Source: Montifringilla adamsi
Lineage: Eukaryota > Chordata > Aves > Passeriformes > Passeridae
Direction: 5' to 3'
DNA length: 64,000 bases
Assembly (NCBI GenBank): GCA_017590115.1
Contig: JAGGNK010008337.1
Span: forward strand, 1,860,001-1,924,000
Both the position numbers and the translations under genes were made by a program. Below the pieces are notes generated by a model. That model searched no databases and was not told the DNA's origin. It worked only from the letters and a program-made list of their open reading frames with translations. This document shows, piece after piece, positions 1 through 11,705 of the stretch. The number at the start of each line of letters is the position of its first letter. Within the stretch, counting starts at the first letter, position 1.

Positions 1-714
1 TGGGCTTGTGGCTGAAGCACAGAGCTGGGCTGTGAGACCCTGCTGACCAGAGCAATTCTCCAGGACAGCACAGCAAACCCACGGCAGAGTCCCTGGGACA
101 CCAGAGCTCCTCAGCTCCCTGTGTGTGGAACAGGGCTGGTTGTGCTCCCACCCTTCATCTGTCTTACCCATCCACACCAAAAAACAATTCATTGAAAGGG
201 ACTGCCTTTAATTAGGTGTCTGTGTGTGCTTAGCACAATAAGATGCCAATTTTAGCTGAGGTCCCTGAGTGCTCCTACCTGGCAAGTGAAACAGGCATTT
301 ACTGCAGGGTTAATGACCAGCTGAGATTACCTGATCATATTATTTCATTTGTACTGCTGTCACACCTAGGAGCAGCAGCCACAGACCTGAACCTGTTCTG
401 TGTTTGCATTTAATGCATACAGCACATAATGACAGTGCCTCTCCCAAACAGCTTAAAATTCAGTTTTACTTTCCCTTCCCCCACTGCCAACTTGCACGGA
501 GTTTGTTCAGGGAATTCTTTTCAGATATATCTGCCTTTGCGACAGCTTCAAGCATCTCCTTATGCCTGTTCTGATTAGATCTGGATAACACCTGGCAAGT
601 GCAGATGATACACTGATCACAACTAGAAGGAAAGTGAGAATATTTTCTACCAAAAGGTTTAAAGAAACAAAAACATTTCCTGTGTTTTTAAATGCAGTAA
701 TATCCTGCTGATAA

Positions 715-728
715 TTTTTTTTTTTTTT
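715..728. repeat. T14 homopolymer tract
   Basis: Fourteen consecutive T residues followed by an A-rich segment. It could be the reversed poly-A tail of an unrecognised retroposed insertion, but no element is recognisable beside it. Confidence 0.85.
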
Positions 729-989
729 ATAAAAGGAAAAAGTAAAATCCAAATAAGAAAGACCAAAGAAACAATTTGATGTTTTGTCTTTAGACATGCA
801 ATTAATGTTGGTGGAATTGCAGAGATTTTATCAGGGGTTAACTTGAGAAAAAGCACTCCTACTGTATTTTCCTCCAGAAAACTTTCCAAGCATACCAAAA
901 TGTCAGGGACTCTTACGCACAAGCACAGAGGGTTTGGGGTATGAAATCCACCCTAGCTGTAATCTTGACTTCAGCCTACAGACCCTGAA

Positions 990-1022
990 GCTTCCCTTGC
1001 ATGTTACACTATCAAGGGAAGC
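990..1022. repeat. short perfect inverted repeat (10-bp stem, 13-nt loop)
   Basis: GCTTCCCTTG at 990-999 is the exact reverse complement of CAAGGGAAGC at 1013-1022. Pairing stops immediately on both sides of the stem. The stem is too short for a microRNA precursor, and stems of this size arise by chance in 64 kb. Confidence 0.6.
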
Positions 1023-2979
1023 CTTGTACAAGACACTACATGCTGCATTAGAGGATACTTTGGGTGCTGAAGTGGAGCTTCTGGTAGGGGATGAAAGAGA
1101 TGGAGATGTGAGATCTCCCATGTTATGAGCCATTTCCTTACCCTGTGGTGGCGCTGATCCTTGGGAGAGACTTACTTTCTCCTAGTAAAAAACTTTTCAA
1201 AGGATGTTCCTTACCAGCTGCAGATGAAAGGACAGGAGCTGGCAGGAATATCTCGTCAGCATCAGTGCCTGTTTTATACTTTGCACACACCTGGAGAGCC
1301 CTGGAATACAAGAGAAACCACCTCTATACCTTTGGTTACCAGAGGAGTTCACAGAGCAAGTCTGGGACTCTTCAGAAACTGGCATCATACCAAGAAGCCA
1401 TGGACAACAGGAATAAAGTACTTTCTCCTTTGCCTTCTTCAAACTGGAAAAGACCCTGGAGCTTCATTTGGTTTGTGTGTGCAGAGGTGTACAATGGAGA
1501 CAGCAAGGACTGAAGAGGAGACTCATCCCAGCACTATTCACCTTTTCATAACTATCAAACAATGATCATTTCTGAAAAGGAAATTCTTTTTATTTAAATA
1601 CCCAGCAACAAAAAGAGTAAATAATGATGTGGCCTTCCATTCCATCCTGCATTAGTACCTCCCTACTATAAAAACTACCTTTCATTCAGAACACCTTCTG
1701 GAATATCTAAGTGGATAAAAGCTGGGAAAAAGACCCTGTGAGGAAAGCAAAAATCCCTTTAAGAAGGAACATTATACCTTTATACAGTGTCTATTATACC
1801 ACAGGATGTTCTCTTCTATGGATGTCACCACATGCTATTCCTCACCCAGTGTCCACCAAAACCCAAATTCCAAGAGTTTGGAATATTACATGAGAGCAGG
1901 ACTAACCAGACATCCTTTTGGAAATGTCATCACATGCCATGTGAACCTAAGAATGATAATGAATTGTCACTCACATAACCTGGAAATGTCTGGATCAAGT
2001 ATCTTTGAAACTATCCCATATGCTTGTCTTTAAAATTTTCAGGGAGTTATGCTCAAGTTTGGGAGTTAAATTTGATAGGCCAGGAGGCAGAAAGCTCTCT
2101 GCCAATTTTATTTTTAAGACCATCTACAAACACCCTTGATTACTGGTACGCGTGACCAGTATTCAATAACAATTATATATCACTATATAATATCAGGAGC
2201 AATGATCAGAGCTGCTGTTAGAAAAAAACCCCCAAAACAGTAAAATGCTAGTTCTCTCAGATGCAGATAATGAAGTATAGAAACATGAACAATCCCCAGT
2301 CAAATAAACCCCCCAGAAGGCGTTACTTACAAATCTCATAATTTTCAACCAGTGGTGTGATTTGAGAAGCTTGACTCATGGCTTCTTAATGCTTTGGGTT
2401 AGCAAGACTAGTTGGCAGTGCTAGTGGCTGAAGTGAGCTGCACTTCACACTGTAAAGTCAACCAAGTGTCTACCTGGCAATTAGCCAGGAATGCTAAAAT
2501 TAACAGCCCATTAGAAACATGTTATTATGCACATGGACAACCCCTCTGAACCCAGGGCTGAGAACAAGGAGAGGACCAGTGTCCATCACATGTGTTTCCC
2601 CATGGGTCAGCTGGCTCCAGCAGAGTGGAGAGCAGCATTTCAGTGAGCAAACAGGTTGGAAATGGGTCCTGCCACACTACAGCTCTCTCCTGCAAAGAAC
2701 TGCATTCAGGATTAGTGAAATGTTGCTCAGTTGGCCTGAGGTATTTCTCTGGAAATGAACCCCAAGCCTGCAGACGTTGCTGGTACAAACACATTATAAC
2801 GCACTGGCAATTTCAGCCCCACATTGAGGAGGGTTTGGTGTCAGCAGGATGATTTGGGAGAGCAGCAGCAATGTGGGCCACGGTTACATGGAGGGAAGTA
2901 AGTCCAGAGCTCATTATGTCTTTTCAGTGATTGCAGGGGACTTCTGCAGGAACAGACAGTTTCTTCCAGCACTGCTGAT

Positions 2980-3171
2980 TAGAACTGGGCAAGACTTCTG
3001 TTGGAGGAATTTGGCGTCTTCAACTAACACAATTCAACTGTCGGCAAAATTCAGGAGTTTTCATTGAAAACTCAGTTTCAATGAAAATCCCAAATGAAAC
3101 ACTGTGATGGTGGATCAAAAAGTATCTTTGAATTAAAAAATGAAACATTATTTCAGACGTTGAAATTCCCC
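2980..3171 (+). repeat. probable ancient amniote dispersed repeat, family unnamed
   Basis: The segment begins TAGAACTGGGCAAGAC and continues into an imperfect hairpin in which TTTTCATTGAAAAC (3058-3071) faces GTTTCAATGAAAA (3075-3087). It then runs through several ATGAAAC / TTGAAATT words. This order (TAGAgCTGG start, then TTTTCATTGAAA and GTTTCAATGAAA, then AAATGAAAC) resembles an old repeat I associate with turtle, crocodile and bird genomes, but I cannot name the family. The match is diverged and partly AT-rich, so chance similarity is possible. Confidence 0.4.
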
Positions 3172-5087
3172 TTTATAATAGTTCTTGCATTTGATTCTTA
3201 TTGCAGCCTCCTCACAAAAGAAATTTGGATAAAACGTCCATCAAAAACAGTAGAGGAAGAGATTTTTGAATAGTGTTTTTCTGCATGGAAAATGCATCTC
3301 TAAGGCAGTCTTGTTAATACATGTGGAGACAAAGCAGCATTAGTAACATTGCTAACATTTAGGAGACATGGATATCATTCATCTCAGGATCTTGGAGAAC
3401 ACACTTTTTTATTCAGAGATTTTCAGATGTGGGACAGCAACCTTTGGAATATATCCATAAAACAGAGATGAAAATTAAAGAAAATAAGTACTGGAAAAAT
3501 GATACTGAATCAAAATCCATTGGACTTCAGTCTGGAGCTCAGATCAAATAGTCTTCTCTTAGGAAGAGGAAAGGCATTACAGCCTGGCCAACTGTTATTT
3601 GGAAATAGAATTGTAATTGTGTATTGAGTTCTTATCTTCAGATGAGGTAATCCACAGCATGCTGATGAACGTTTATCAACTGGGCTGGTTAAGCCCCAGG
3701 GAATGACAAAGGAGAGAAAGAATGGGAAGGAGACACATTGGCTATGAAACACTCCTGCTAGAACAAGAAACAATAGGGTGCTGCAACTGAAAAAGGAAGA
3801 GAGACACTTCCTGGGACAAGATGCCTTGCTGAGGTACATCACTACCAAGAGATAAGGGTATTCTCAGTGACAGGCTGGGGCACTGAAACCGCAGCAGCTC
3901 CTGCAGTGACACTCAAGGTCTTTCTCGGGGTTATGTTTAAGGTTTCTAAGGTCAAGTGACTCTTGCTTTAGATCTGCAAAGTATTTGTTTCTCAGGTAAA
4001 ACTGTTTAAAACAACTTCTTGTAGGAAGCAAGTTCTAGGCAACTCTTGAATACCACAGAACTGAAAATCTTTTAAAAGAGACACCCACCCCAGCACACTG
4101 CTTCAGACCTCTCCAGGGGTGTTCCTATAATGAATCAATTATTTTCCAGCTTGAGCAAAGCTTCACACTTCAACATTTTAGTTCTTATTTTCTGGCTACT
4201 CCTAACTGTCTCCATAGTAAACAACAAATTTGTTTCAGATCTGCCACTGGAGTCAAGCTCTCCATAGGAAGGGAGTTCAAATTCCAAGCTCAGAGAAAGA
4301 ATTAACGCTATTCCCACTCAAGCATGCCCAAAAGGGACTTGGGATGGAAAGACCAAAAAGGAGAACTATAGAGGGATGTTAGAAGCAAGGCAAGAAGAGT
4401 TTCATACTCAAAGCATTTCTTTTTCCAAAAATGCTTTGGCCAGTGCTGGTTAGATCTTACAAGAAGCATCACAGAACAGAACAAGAACTGACAGCACACA
4501 TACTGCTAGTACTGCTGCCCATCCTTTTTCAGAAGGAATTTTGCACTCTACACCCACCCCCAAATTTGAAAATCCTTGCTTTAATCTTTAACAGAATTTC
4601 TATCCAATTTCTGTAACTTCTCTGCAGCCTTCCACTCATGCAAGTAAGCACCAGGGTTGTGGTATAAAAATAATTTCCAAGGAGGAATATGGACATCACA
4701 TGAATTAATAAAACAGATGCAGGTGTGGAGGAGCCCCCACAGCTTCCCCTCTCATACTGGAATAAGGCTCTTCCCTGCTGGCATCTCACTGTGTGCAAAG
4801 CAGGCGCAGTCCCATTAAACCTTCCATGATGAGAGGAAAAGCCTCAGCCAACCTCCTGCAGCAAATCCTGCCCCTAAAGCAGAGGTGAAGCTTGTGAAAA
4901 CTCACTTGCTGAAGTACCATGAACTTCAATTCTTTGGTGCCTGACCCAAGAGGGTTTAAAGGAGTCTGAGGTTTTATAATCCATCTATCCTGTATTGGGC
5001 ATCCAGACCTGACACCTGCAACCAGTGACAGTCTTATCCAGAAATCAGTTCCCTCATTCTCAGAGCTGCATCCAAAGCAGCCTGAGC
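3172..5087. other. noncoding stretch, nothing recognised
   Basis: Mixed AT-rich unique sequence. Open frames here are at most 112 codons (minus strand, 3510-3848), and that one is an S/F/L-rich low-information translation with no domain. The open frame at 4786-5229 on the minus strand is mostly antisense to the CR1 copy that follows. Confidence 0.65.
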
Positions 5088-5628
5088 ACAGGCCAAGGGA
5101 GGGGATTCTGCCCCTCTGCTCTGATGAGAGCCCACGTGCAGTGCTGCATCCAGCTCTGGAGCCCTCAGCACAGGAAGGACATGGAGCTGTTGGAGTGAGG
5201 CCATCAAGATGATTAGAGAGATGGAGCATCTCTCCTATCAGGAAAAGCTGAGAGAAGTGAGTTTGTCCCAGCTGGAAAAGAGAAGGCTTAGGGGTAACCT
5301 AATTGTGGCCTTCCAGTACCTGAATGGAGCCTACAAGAAACATGGAGACAGACTTTTTACAAGGACCTGGAGTGACAAGAGAAGGGTGAATGGCTTATAG
5401 ATGAAAGAGGGTAGGCCCAGATTAGATATTAGGGAGAAATGATGTTTCCCTGTGAGGGTGGTGAGGCTCTGGCCCAGGTTGCCCAGAGAAGCTGTGGATG
5501 TCCCATCCCTGAAAGCGTTTAAGGCCAGGCTGGATGGAGCTCTGAGCAAACTGGGACAGCAGAAGGAGTTGGACCTAGATGATCTTTCAGGTCCCTTCCA
5601 ACCCAAGCCATTCTATGATTCTACGATT
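5088..5628 (+). mobile_element. CR1 LINE, 5'-truncated copy with the C-terminal end of ORF2
   Basis: CR1 is the main non-LTR retrotransposon of birds. It moves by target-primed reverse transcription, and most copies are cut short at the 5' end. This copy keeps about 540 bp of the 3' end. From position 5209 one frame reads as the extreme C-terminus of CR1 ORF2: LSYQEKLRE, then LEKRRLRGNLI, AFQYLNGAYKK and GDRLFTR. After a TAG stop (5398-5400) and a TGA stop (5440-5442) the same frame continues with RVVRLWPRLPREAVD and FKARLDGAL, ending at FQPKPFYDS. Endonuclease and reverse transcriptase cores are absent. The 3' end carries GATGATCTTTCAGG, CCTTCCAACCCAAGCC and the tail TTCTATGATTCTACGA. Two in-frame stops and the truncation make it an inactive fossil. 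The 5' boundary is approximate. Confidence 0.95.
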
Positions 5629-8600
5629 TCCTGCCCTATTTTTTTGTCAAACAGCAGGCTACAAAACCAACACAGCCTCTGCCAGCTGGGTGAGTAACCC
5701 CACAGAAATGTGTACACAAAGTTCTCCCAAATCCCATACATCACAACAAATAATTGATGACCCTGGTGACATTTATGACTCTTTGTCAATCTGACAGCTC
5801 TTTCACTGACTTAACAAGCAGGAAAATAAAGAGTAATTTAGCAGAACTTGTGCTTCTTGCTCATGCAGCTCACTGCTGTGACAGTCACCCAGGCACAGAC
5901 AAACCCTGGCACACGAGCAGCTCTCCCTGCTGCCGAGCTGGACAGACAGTAGTGACAAAAGGAGCGACACTGGCACTCCTAGAACTTGCTGAATACCACC
6001 ATCTACTGGCATAAACTGTGGAGGAAGAGAACGAAAGGAGCGGGGACAAGCAGGGAAACAAGGAGGGGAAAGTCAAAGAGACTGAAGAAAATAATGGTAT
6101 GAGGAAGACAAAACCAAAGTCACCTAGCATAAAACAAAAAGCCATTTAGATGAGTAACAAAGGAGCAAGAGACAACAAGGAAAAGGAAAAAAAAATATAG
6201 TGGAAGCTGTTTTCCTGACAAATTGTCCCCCACACCATGCAGCTGGCTCTGAGTGCTGGGCAGGAGCCTGTGTTCACAGCACTGGAGCCCAGCTGCTGGG
6301 AACCAGCATTGCTCTTCTGCAGTAGGTACAGGCAGGTCAGCCCTTCCCAGACAGGCTTACCACAGCCCTCAGATCACTCTGGCTGGTCCTGTGCACCACA
6401 GGCCATTGCATCTCAAAATACTTCTTTATTTTAGCCCAACATCTTCTGTTTGCTTCAGCTACCTAAAAGGGCACATCTGGCCCTGGGTGAATGCAACCAA
6501 GAGATCTCTGGAGCTGCTTGGAATGGGTGGTCACCTTCTTCTCACTGCAGTTCCCATCCACACCAGTTTCCCTGCAGGAGCCTTTGGCCTAAGGACTCCA
6601 ATTGCTCAGGCCTGGCCTCCTGCCTTGGGCTGCTCCTGGACCTGGCAGATCTGTGCCTGACAGACCCCAGCCTCTGATGTCTCTGTTGCAGAGCTTCTGA
6701 ACAGGCAATAGCGCTCACCCCACTACTGATGGAAGCTCAGCTGGAATTTGTCTCCAAGGTAAGGAAGGCTCCACAGGTCATTACCATAATGCTCAGGTCA
6801 TCCACCCACTTGGAGCGGCAAGGCTGCTATCACACTGATTGCTGTATGTACACCTTCCAGGAGTGACTTTGCAGTCATCTGCTCACCCAGAGCCATAATT
6901 AGAAGCAGGGATGTACTATTGCAAAAGAGATTTAATATTCATTCGAATAATTAACATTAATTTGCTTCAGCCCTGTGCCAGCCCCCTTTTTGTATTTGCT
7001 TTCAACAAATATTTTACCAAATTAATTTCCTGGCAGGAATATTGGTAGAAATGGCCATTTTAAATACGTATTGAGGAATGCTTTTGGGAAAGAAGCTCAG
7101 TATTCACAATTGTGCGTATTCTCAACAGAAACCCAACAATAAATCTGTACTTATCCAATCCCATGCACCAGGCTATCCCTGTCTGAGCAAAATTCCCTGT
7201 CTGATGCTGGACAACTCCAGCAACCTCTCCAGCTCTCTCTGCTCCTGAAGCAGCACAGCCAAGCACAAGAGTACAGAGCGGCCAGCACAGCCAAACCCTC
7301 CCATGGTGACTGCACAGAGGTTCTTACCAGAGTCAACATGGACACAGCTACAGCTGCCTAGCACAGGGCAAAGCTGCAAACCTGTGCTCTTAATGGGGCT
7401 GGACAATTCCTGTTAAAACAACAGTGATGGCTCTCAAATTGCTCTGGTTTATCAGGTTTAATCTGAATTATCTACTCAGGTTAAAAAAATCCAAATCAAG
7501 AACACATCTGCATTTTTTTCCTATGGAAATACAAATCAGCCCTATTTTTGTTCAGGTGACAACAACCACAGGAAAGCCTTTACCTTTTCTTCTTGTCCCT
7601 AATTATGCCACAATTTATTCCCCTTCTAGACCACAAGCAACTCTGAAAATCTACTCCTTCTCCTTAAAAAGACCCTAAATTATAAATCCAAGTTTAAATC
7701 AGTATCTCAAGTCCCTGTGTTACAGTTCCCTTTTCAAGGAAAGGGCTCAGCCACACAATCAGGGATTTCATCAGTTCTCTCCGCAAATGCTGGGGTTTTC
7801 CTCCATATGGGAAAGGCTGGAATATCAAGGAAATTACATTCCACTTAAACTTTCTGCTGTTGTGACATTTCCCTCTACCTTTCTGTTTGTTTTACCTCCT
7901 TGCTCAGCCTAGCAGCATATCCTTTCTTCTTTTCCCACATTTGCCTATTCCTTTTTTCCTATGTTCCCCTTCACTAATTTCCACCTCTTTGTAAAGTCAG
8001 CCTGCATCATCCTCATAACAACGCAAGAAGAGAGGGAAGAACATTATTATTTCTTTGCAGGGATGTGTCAGACCTCACCAGAACCTGTGGCCTGATATGC
8101 TCTGGCTTTTCCTTCTCCTCCACCAAATCCCATGATAGAACACAACCTTCAGCCTGTGCCATCACACCCTCTGTGTATTGTCACTACTCCTCCACCTCCA
8201 TGGCAGCCAACTTTCTGTCCTTTGCCTCATCATTCTCTCAGGTTTTCTCGCCTCACTCAGACTCCTCCCCTCTCCTCCTTATTTCTCTTTATTCACCCAG
8301 GCTGTAAGCCAAATGCCTCAGGTCTGATAGGAAAAAAAACCAAAAAAACAAAGAGAGGGGAAAAAAGAGGGAATAAAATTCCCCAACTCCAAAGGTCTGC
8401 ATAGGACTAAACCCCATTTGCCCCAGATGGCTTGGAGACAAGAGTAAAAGAGAATTCAGACACAGAAGGATGAGATAGTCAGACTTTGCAAGTAAGCAAG
8501 TAACACCAGAAAACATACTGGGTTAATTTCATTCACTTGATACCAATGCAAATTACTGGTGGTGGGGATCAAGGCTGGGATTTTCAAAAGGGTTAAAGCT

Positions 8601-10974
8601 CATGTTTTTTAAAAGCTCTTTACTCACTTAGGAGTCAAAGTCCCATTTTCAAGAGGAAGTTAAGAGCAAAAACCCCCTTCTGGAGTCAGTTCTAATTCTA
8701 CTAGTCAGACAGGCATTCCCAGATCCTGACTTTGCCACCCCTGGTTTTCACTGGCAAAGTCCCCAGGATCTCTCTCAATGTGGGCAGGCACAGGTTATGC
8801 CTTGGCAGGGTGATCACCCACTGGGTTGGGTGACACAAGGGACACACAGCAGCCTCCCCAGATCCTGTGCTTAGAGCTGCCATCCGTGACAGGGCTCAGA
8901 GGTACTGGTCCCTTGAACCCTCATCCCAACTCCATCATCAGCTGAACGTGGAGCAGCATGAGGCCACTCCCATGGCCAGAGGTAAACATCTACCTGGTTC
9001 TGCCCATGAAGGTGGTGTGGGAAAGCCCTGTCCTTCCCTCTCCCCAAGCATGTGTTGGCCTGGGCAGGCCCAAGAGAACTCCAGAACCCTGTATGTGCTC
9101 TTCCATAAATGCCAACGTCTCCCTCACCAAAATCAGTGGCACTTACTCTCTCCCAAGTCATTCAGGGTACAAATTTCAGTGACATCTTAGGGCCAGAAGT
9201 TTACAGATATTGCCTTCTCCAAACTGCACTCACATAAAATGTTCTTCAGTGAATTAGGAACACGGGCTATCCATTTTCAATTGAATTTGCACCTTTGAGC
9301 TCTAGAGGTGCTTTTTAAAAATCCCAGTCCTGTAAACACAGCCAGCAGTGAGCACCAAAAAACTGGTTTGAAACAGTTCACCATCCCCACTGGAGGACAC
9401 ATTCTTGCATGCACCCCAGTCCCTGGCTGGTACATCAATGGAATGTCCAGATGTTCAAACATGCCAAGCACACCCAACCATTCTTCACCACCCAGTATTC
9501 TCACCAGGGAGGGCACAACTCAGCACTGCTTTTCTGAAGTGAGCTTGGTGTTGAGATCTTTTGAAAGCCAGGCCCTACTATTTACTACTGCTCTGAACAG
9601 CTCCAGTCTTTTATTATTTGTTGGCAGAAATGGTACCTTTGTCTCCAAGGCAGCCTCATCTTCCTTTCCAGACATAATTTCTGACTTCAGTAGCAATAAA
9701 GGTAGATTAACTGGCTATTTTGAAAATCCCACCATCTATACCATGTCACAGCAGCTCAACACCAATTAAATTTTCGATCTTGAATCTTTTCAGCAAACTG
9801 GCAGTTAATGATCTATAGGCAAAGACTGTTTGACAAGCACAGCTGAAATGTAAAGCCATATGTGAAAATCACCATCTTTTCACACACAACTTGTGAAGAG
9901 AAAGAGGAAAATATGAATCAAATTAGCTATCATTATAAATAGTGGTCTGGAAATGAATCGCAGATGTTTTGATGGAGAATGGGTTTTTCGTAACACAATT
10001 CTTCTGAAAAGTGCCCATTCTGCATGAAAAGGATCCTTTTTTTCCCTGAAGAAACTGATTGTTCAAAATATTTAAGTATTCCAGCCATGCACAAAGACAT
10101 TTTTGCATGCCTTTGCAATGTTCCATGGGAGCTGGATTTTGTTCTTTGGTGTTCATCTAAGCCAAACTCCTTAAGTGAATTACATTTCAAATGTCATATA
10201 TCTATCATCTTTAAGGGAGGAGACCACAGAGGATCAGTCCAAATAGAAGCCAGGTTTAAAGAAGCTTAAAGAAAGAAGTCTAAAGCCAGGTCCTATGGCA
10301 GCTTTTCCAAACAGAAATATTCTGGTCTTTCACCTTACATTTTCTGGTTATTAATAATTTCTTTTTTTCTTTTCTTCACTATGGGTACAGTTCCTTTCCT
10401 CACTCCATGTTTATGCTAGACATGCATCAGTAACAGCCATGTGATAAGCAGAAGAGCAAGTGGATAAAGGCCACTGTATCACGTACCCTTGGCCAGCAGC
10501 CCTTGGAGTCATGTCCATCTTGGGGCATAATTAAATGCAAACTAAAAGAAAAAATGCCTGAAGTTTAATTGAACATGTACTCAGTGTGGCCATCTAGTTA
10601 AGAAACAGTAATTAGTATTTGTGGGGGATGCTGGCAACATGAAATTAAGAGAACAAGGTGATACTCTTCACAGGATTGGGCAGAAAGAATTATTAGCTAG
10701 TGGAATATGAAGGTACTGTAAGAAGGGTAGGAAACTCAATTGTACCATAAAACCTTTGACAGTGAATGCTTACAGGTTTTAGTTCCCAGGCATGACAGTG
10801 GAAAGTGTGGGGGGTTTTCAGTACAAAAACACTTTGATGACTGAGCTGGGAAAGCTCCACAAGATAAATGACCAGACTGGGCCAGTACATTTGCATGTCT
10901 CATTTTTGGAGGACGCACAGAAGGACTCTGAACCTCAGGCAACAGTAAAATCAACAGCAAAGCACAGGCTTGTC
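5629..10974. other. noncoding stretch, no gene recognised
   Basis: Mostly unique sequence. The longest open frames are 153 codons (plus, 9308-9769) and 135 codons (plus, 6253-6660), and neither resembles a known protein. Within it, 6880-7090 and 9780-10200 are AT-rich, low-repeat segments with homeodomain-type words such as ATTAACATTAAT. An A-rich tract lies at 8329-8370. Confidence 0.65.
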
Positions 10975-11017
10975 CCTGCTGACCTGTGGAAGATTCCCTT
11001 GCTGACCTGTGGAAGAA
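10974..11017. repeat. tandem direct repeat, about 22 bp, two copies
   Basis: TGCTGACCTGTGGAAGA, preceded by CCC or CCCT, occurs twice in immediate succession around 10975-10993 and 10996-11015. It is a simple local duplication with no coding context. Confidence 0.7.
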
Positions 11018-11499
11018 GGTGCCTGCTCTCCTCTGATGCACTATGTGGGCTAAAGCATTAAAAATCCTGATCCCTTCAAAAGAGGAACACTGTCTGTGCA
11101 GCCTCTCCAGAGGGAGAACCAGAACAGTGCATTATGTGGCATGATTCCTTCCAAAGATTTTTTAATCAAGTAAAACGGAAAAGCGGTAAAGCCCAGAATA
11201 GAGCCCGGCTTAATATGTTTTAATAAGAAACAAAGAAAGCCCTGTTTTGCACTGTATTGTTCAGGCTTGCCTTTAGGCACACATGGAAAAATGTTTACTA
11301 AATAACTCAAATGCTTAGCAGTGAGATGCATTTTATTTCAAACCGAATTTTCTGCAAGCGTACACACGCCAAAAGGGAAGCAAAAGGTCATCAAACGATT
11401 GCAGGTACCAATCTGTCAGTGCTGTTCTGCAGGCACAAACCCCTCCACTGCACCAAGAATGAGCCACAGAAAAACCCAAGCCAGACTGATTCCTCTCTC

Positions 11500-11705
11500 C
11501 AAAAAAACCCAAATACAAAGAAAATTAAATGAGCAAAAAGAAAAAAAAAAAAAAAAAAAAAAAACCAAACAAAAAAACAAAGAAAATGAAATGAGCAAAA
11601 AGAAAAAGAAAAAAAAAAAAAAACCAAAAAAACCCCCAACAAAAAAACAAAAACCCCCAACAACAACAACAACAACAACACCCAAAAAAACCTAAACCTG
11701 AAAGG
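11500..11705. repeat. A-rich low-complexity tract with a 62-bp duplication and (CAA)n
   Basis: An A/C-rich tract with an A run of more than 20 bases, a second A-rich stretch, then a (CAA)n run at about 11658-11680. The 24-base word that starts at 11517 (it contains AAATGAGCAAAAAG) recurs at 11579 with one change. A 62-bp unit has therefore been duplicated, with the poly-A tract between the copies. The long lysine/proline or phenylalanine-rich open frames across it are low-complexity translations, not genes. Confidence 0.9.

Larger units (their letters stand above)
1..2979. other. noncoding stretch, no gene recognised
   Basis: Several overlapping open frames up to 134 codons occur between positions 1145 and 1565 in different frames. 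None has a recognisable domain, biased composition or clear splice context, so I read them as chance. The only local structures I see are a T14 tract at 715-728 and a perfect 10-bp inverted repeat at 990-1022. Confidence 0.7.

Noticed and set aside
990..1022. Inverted repeat considered as a microRNA-like hairpin
   Set aside because: The stem is only 10 bp and pairing ends at once on both sides; too short for a precursor.
4786..5229. 147-codon minus-strand open frame
   Set aside because: Its upstream part is antisense to the CR1 copy beginning near 5088; the rest has no recognisable motif.
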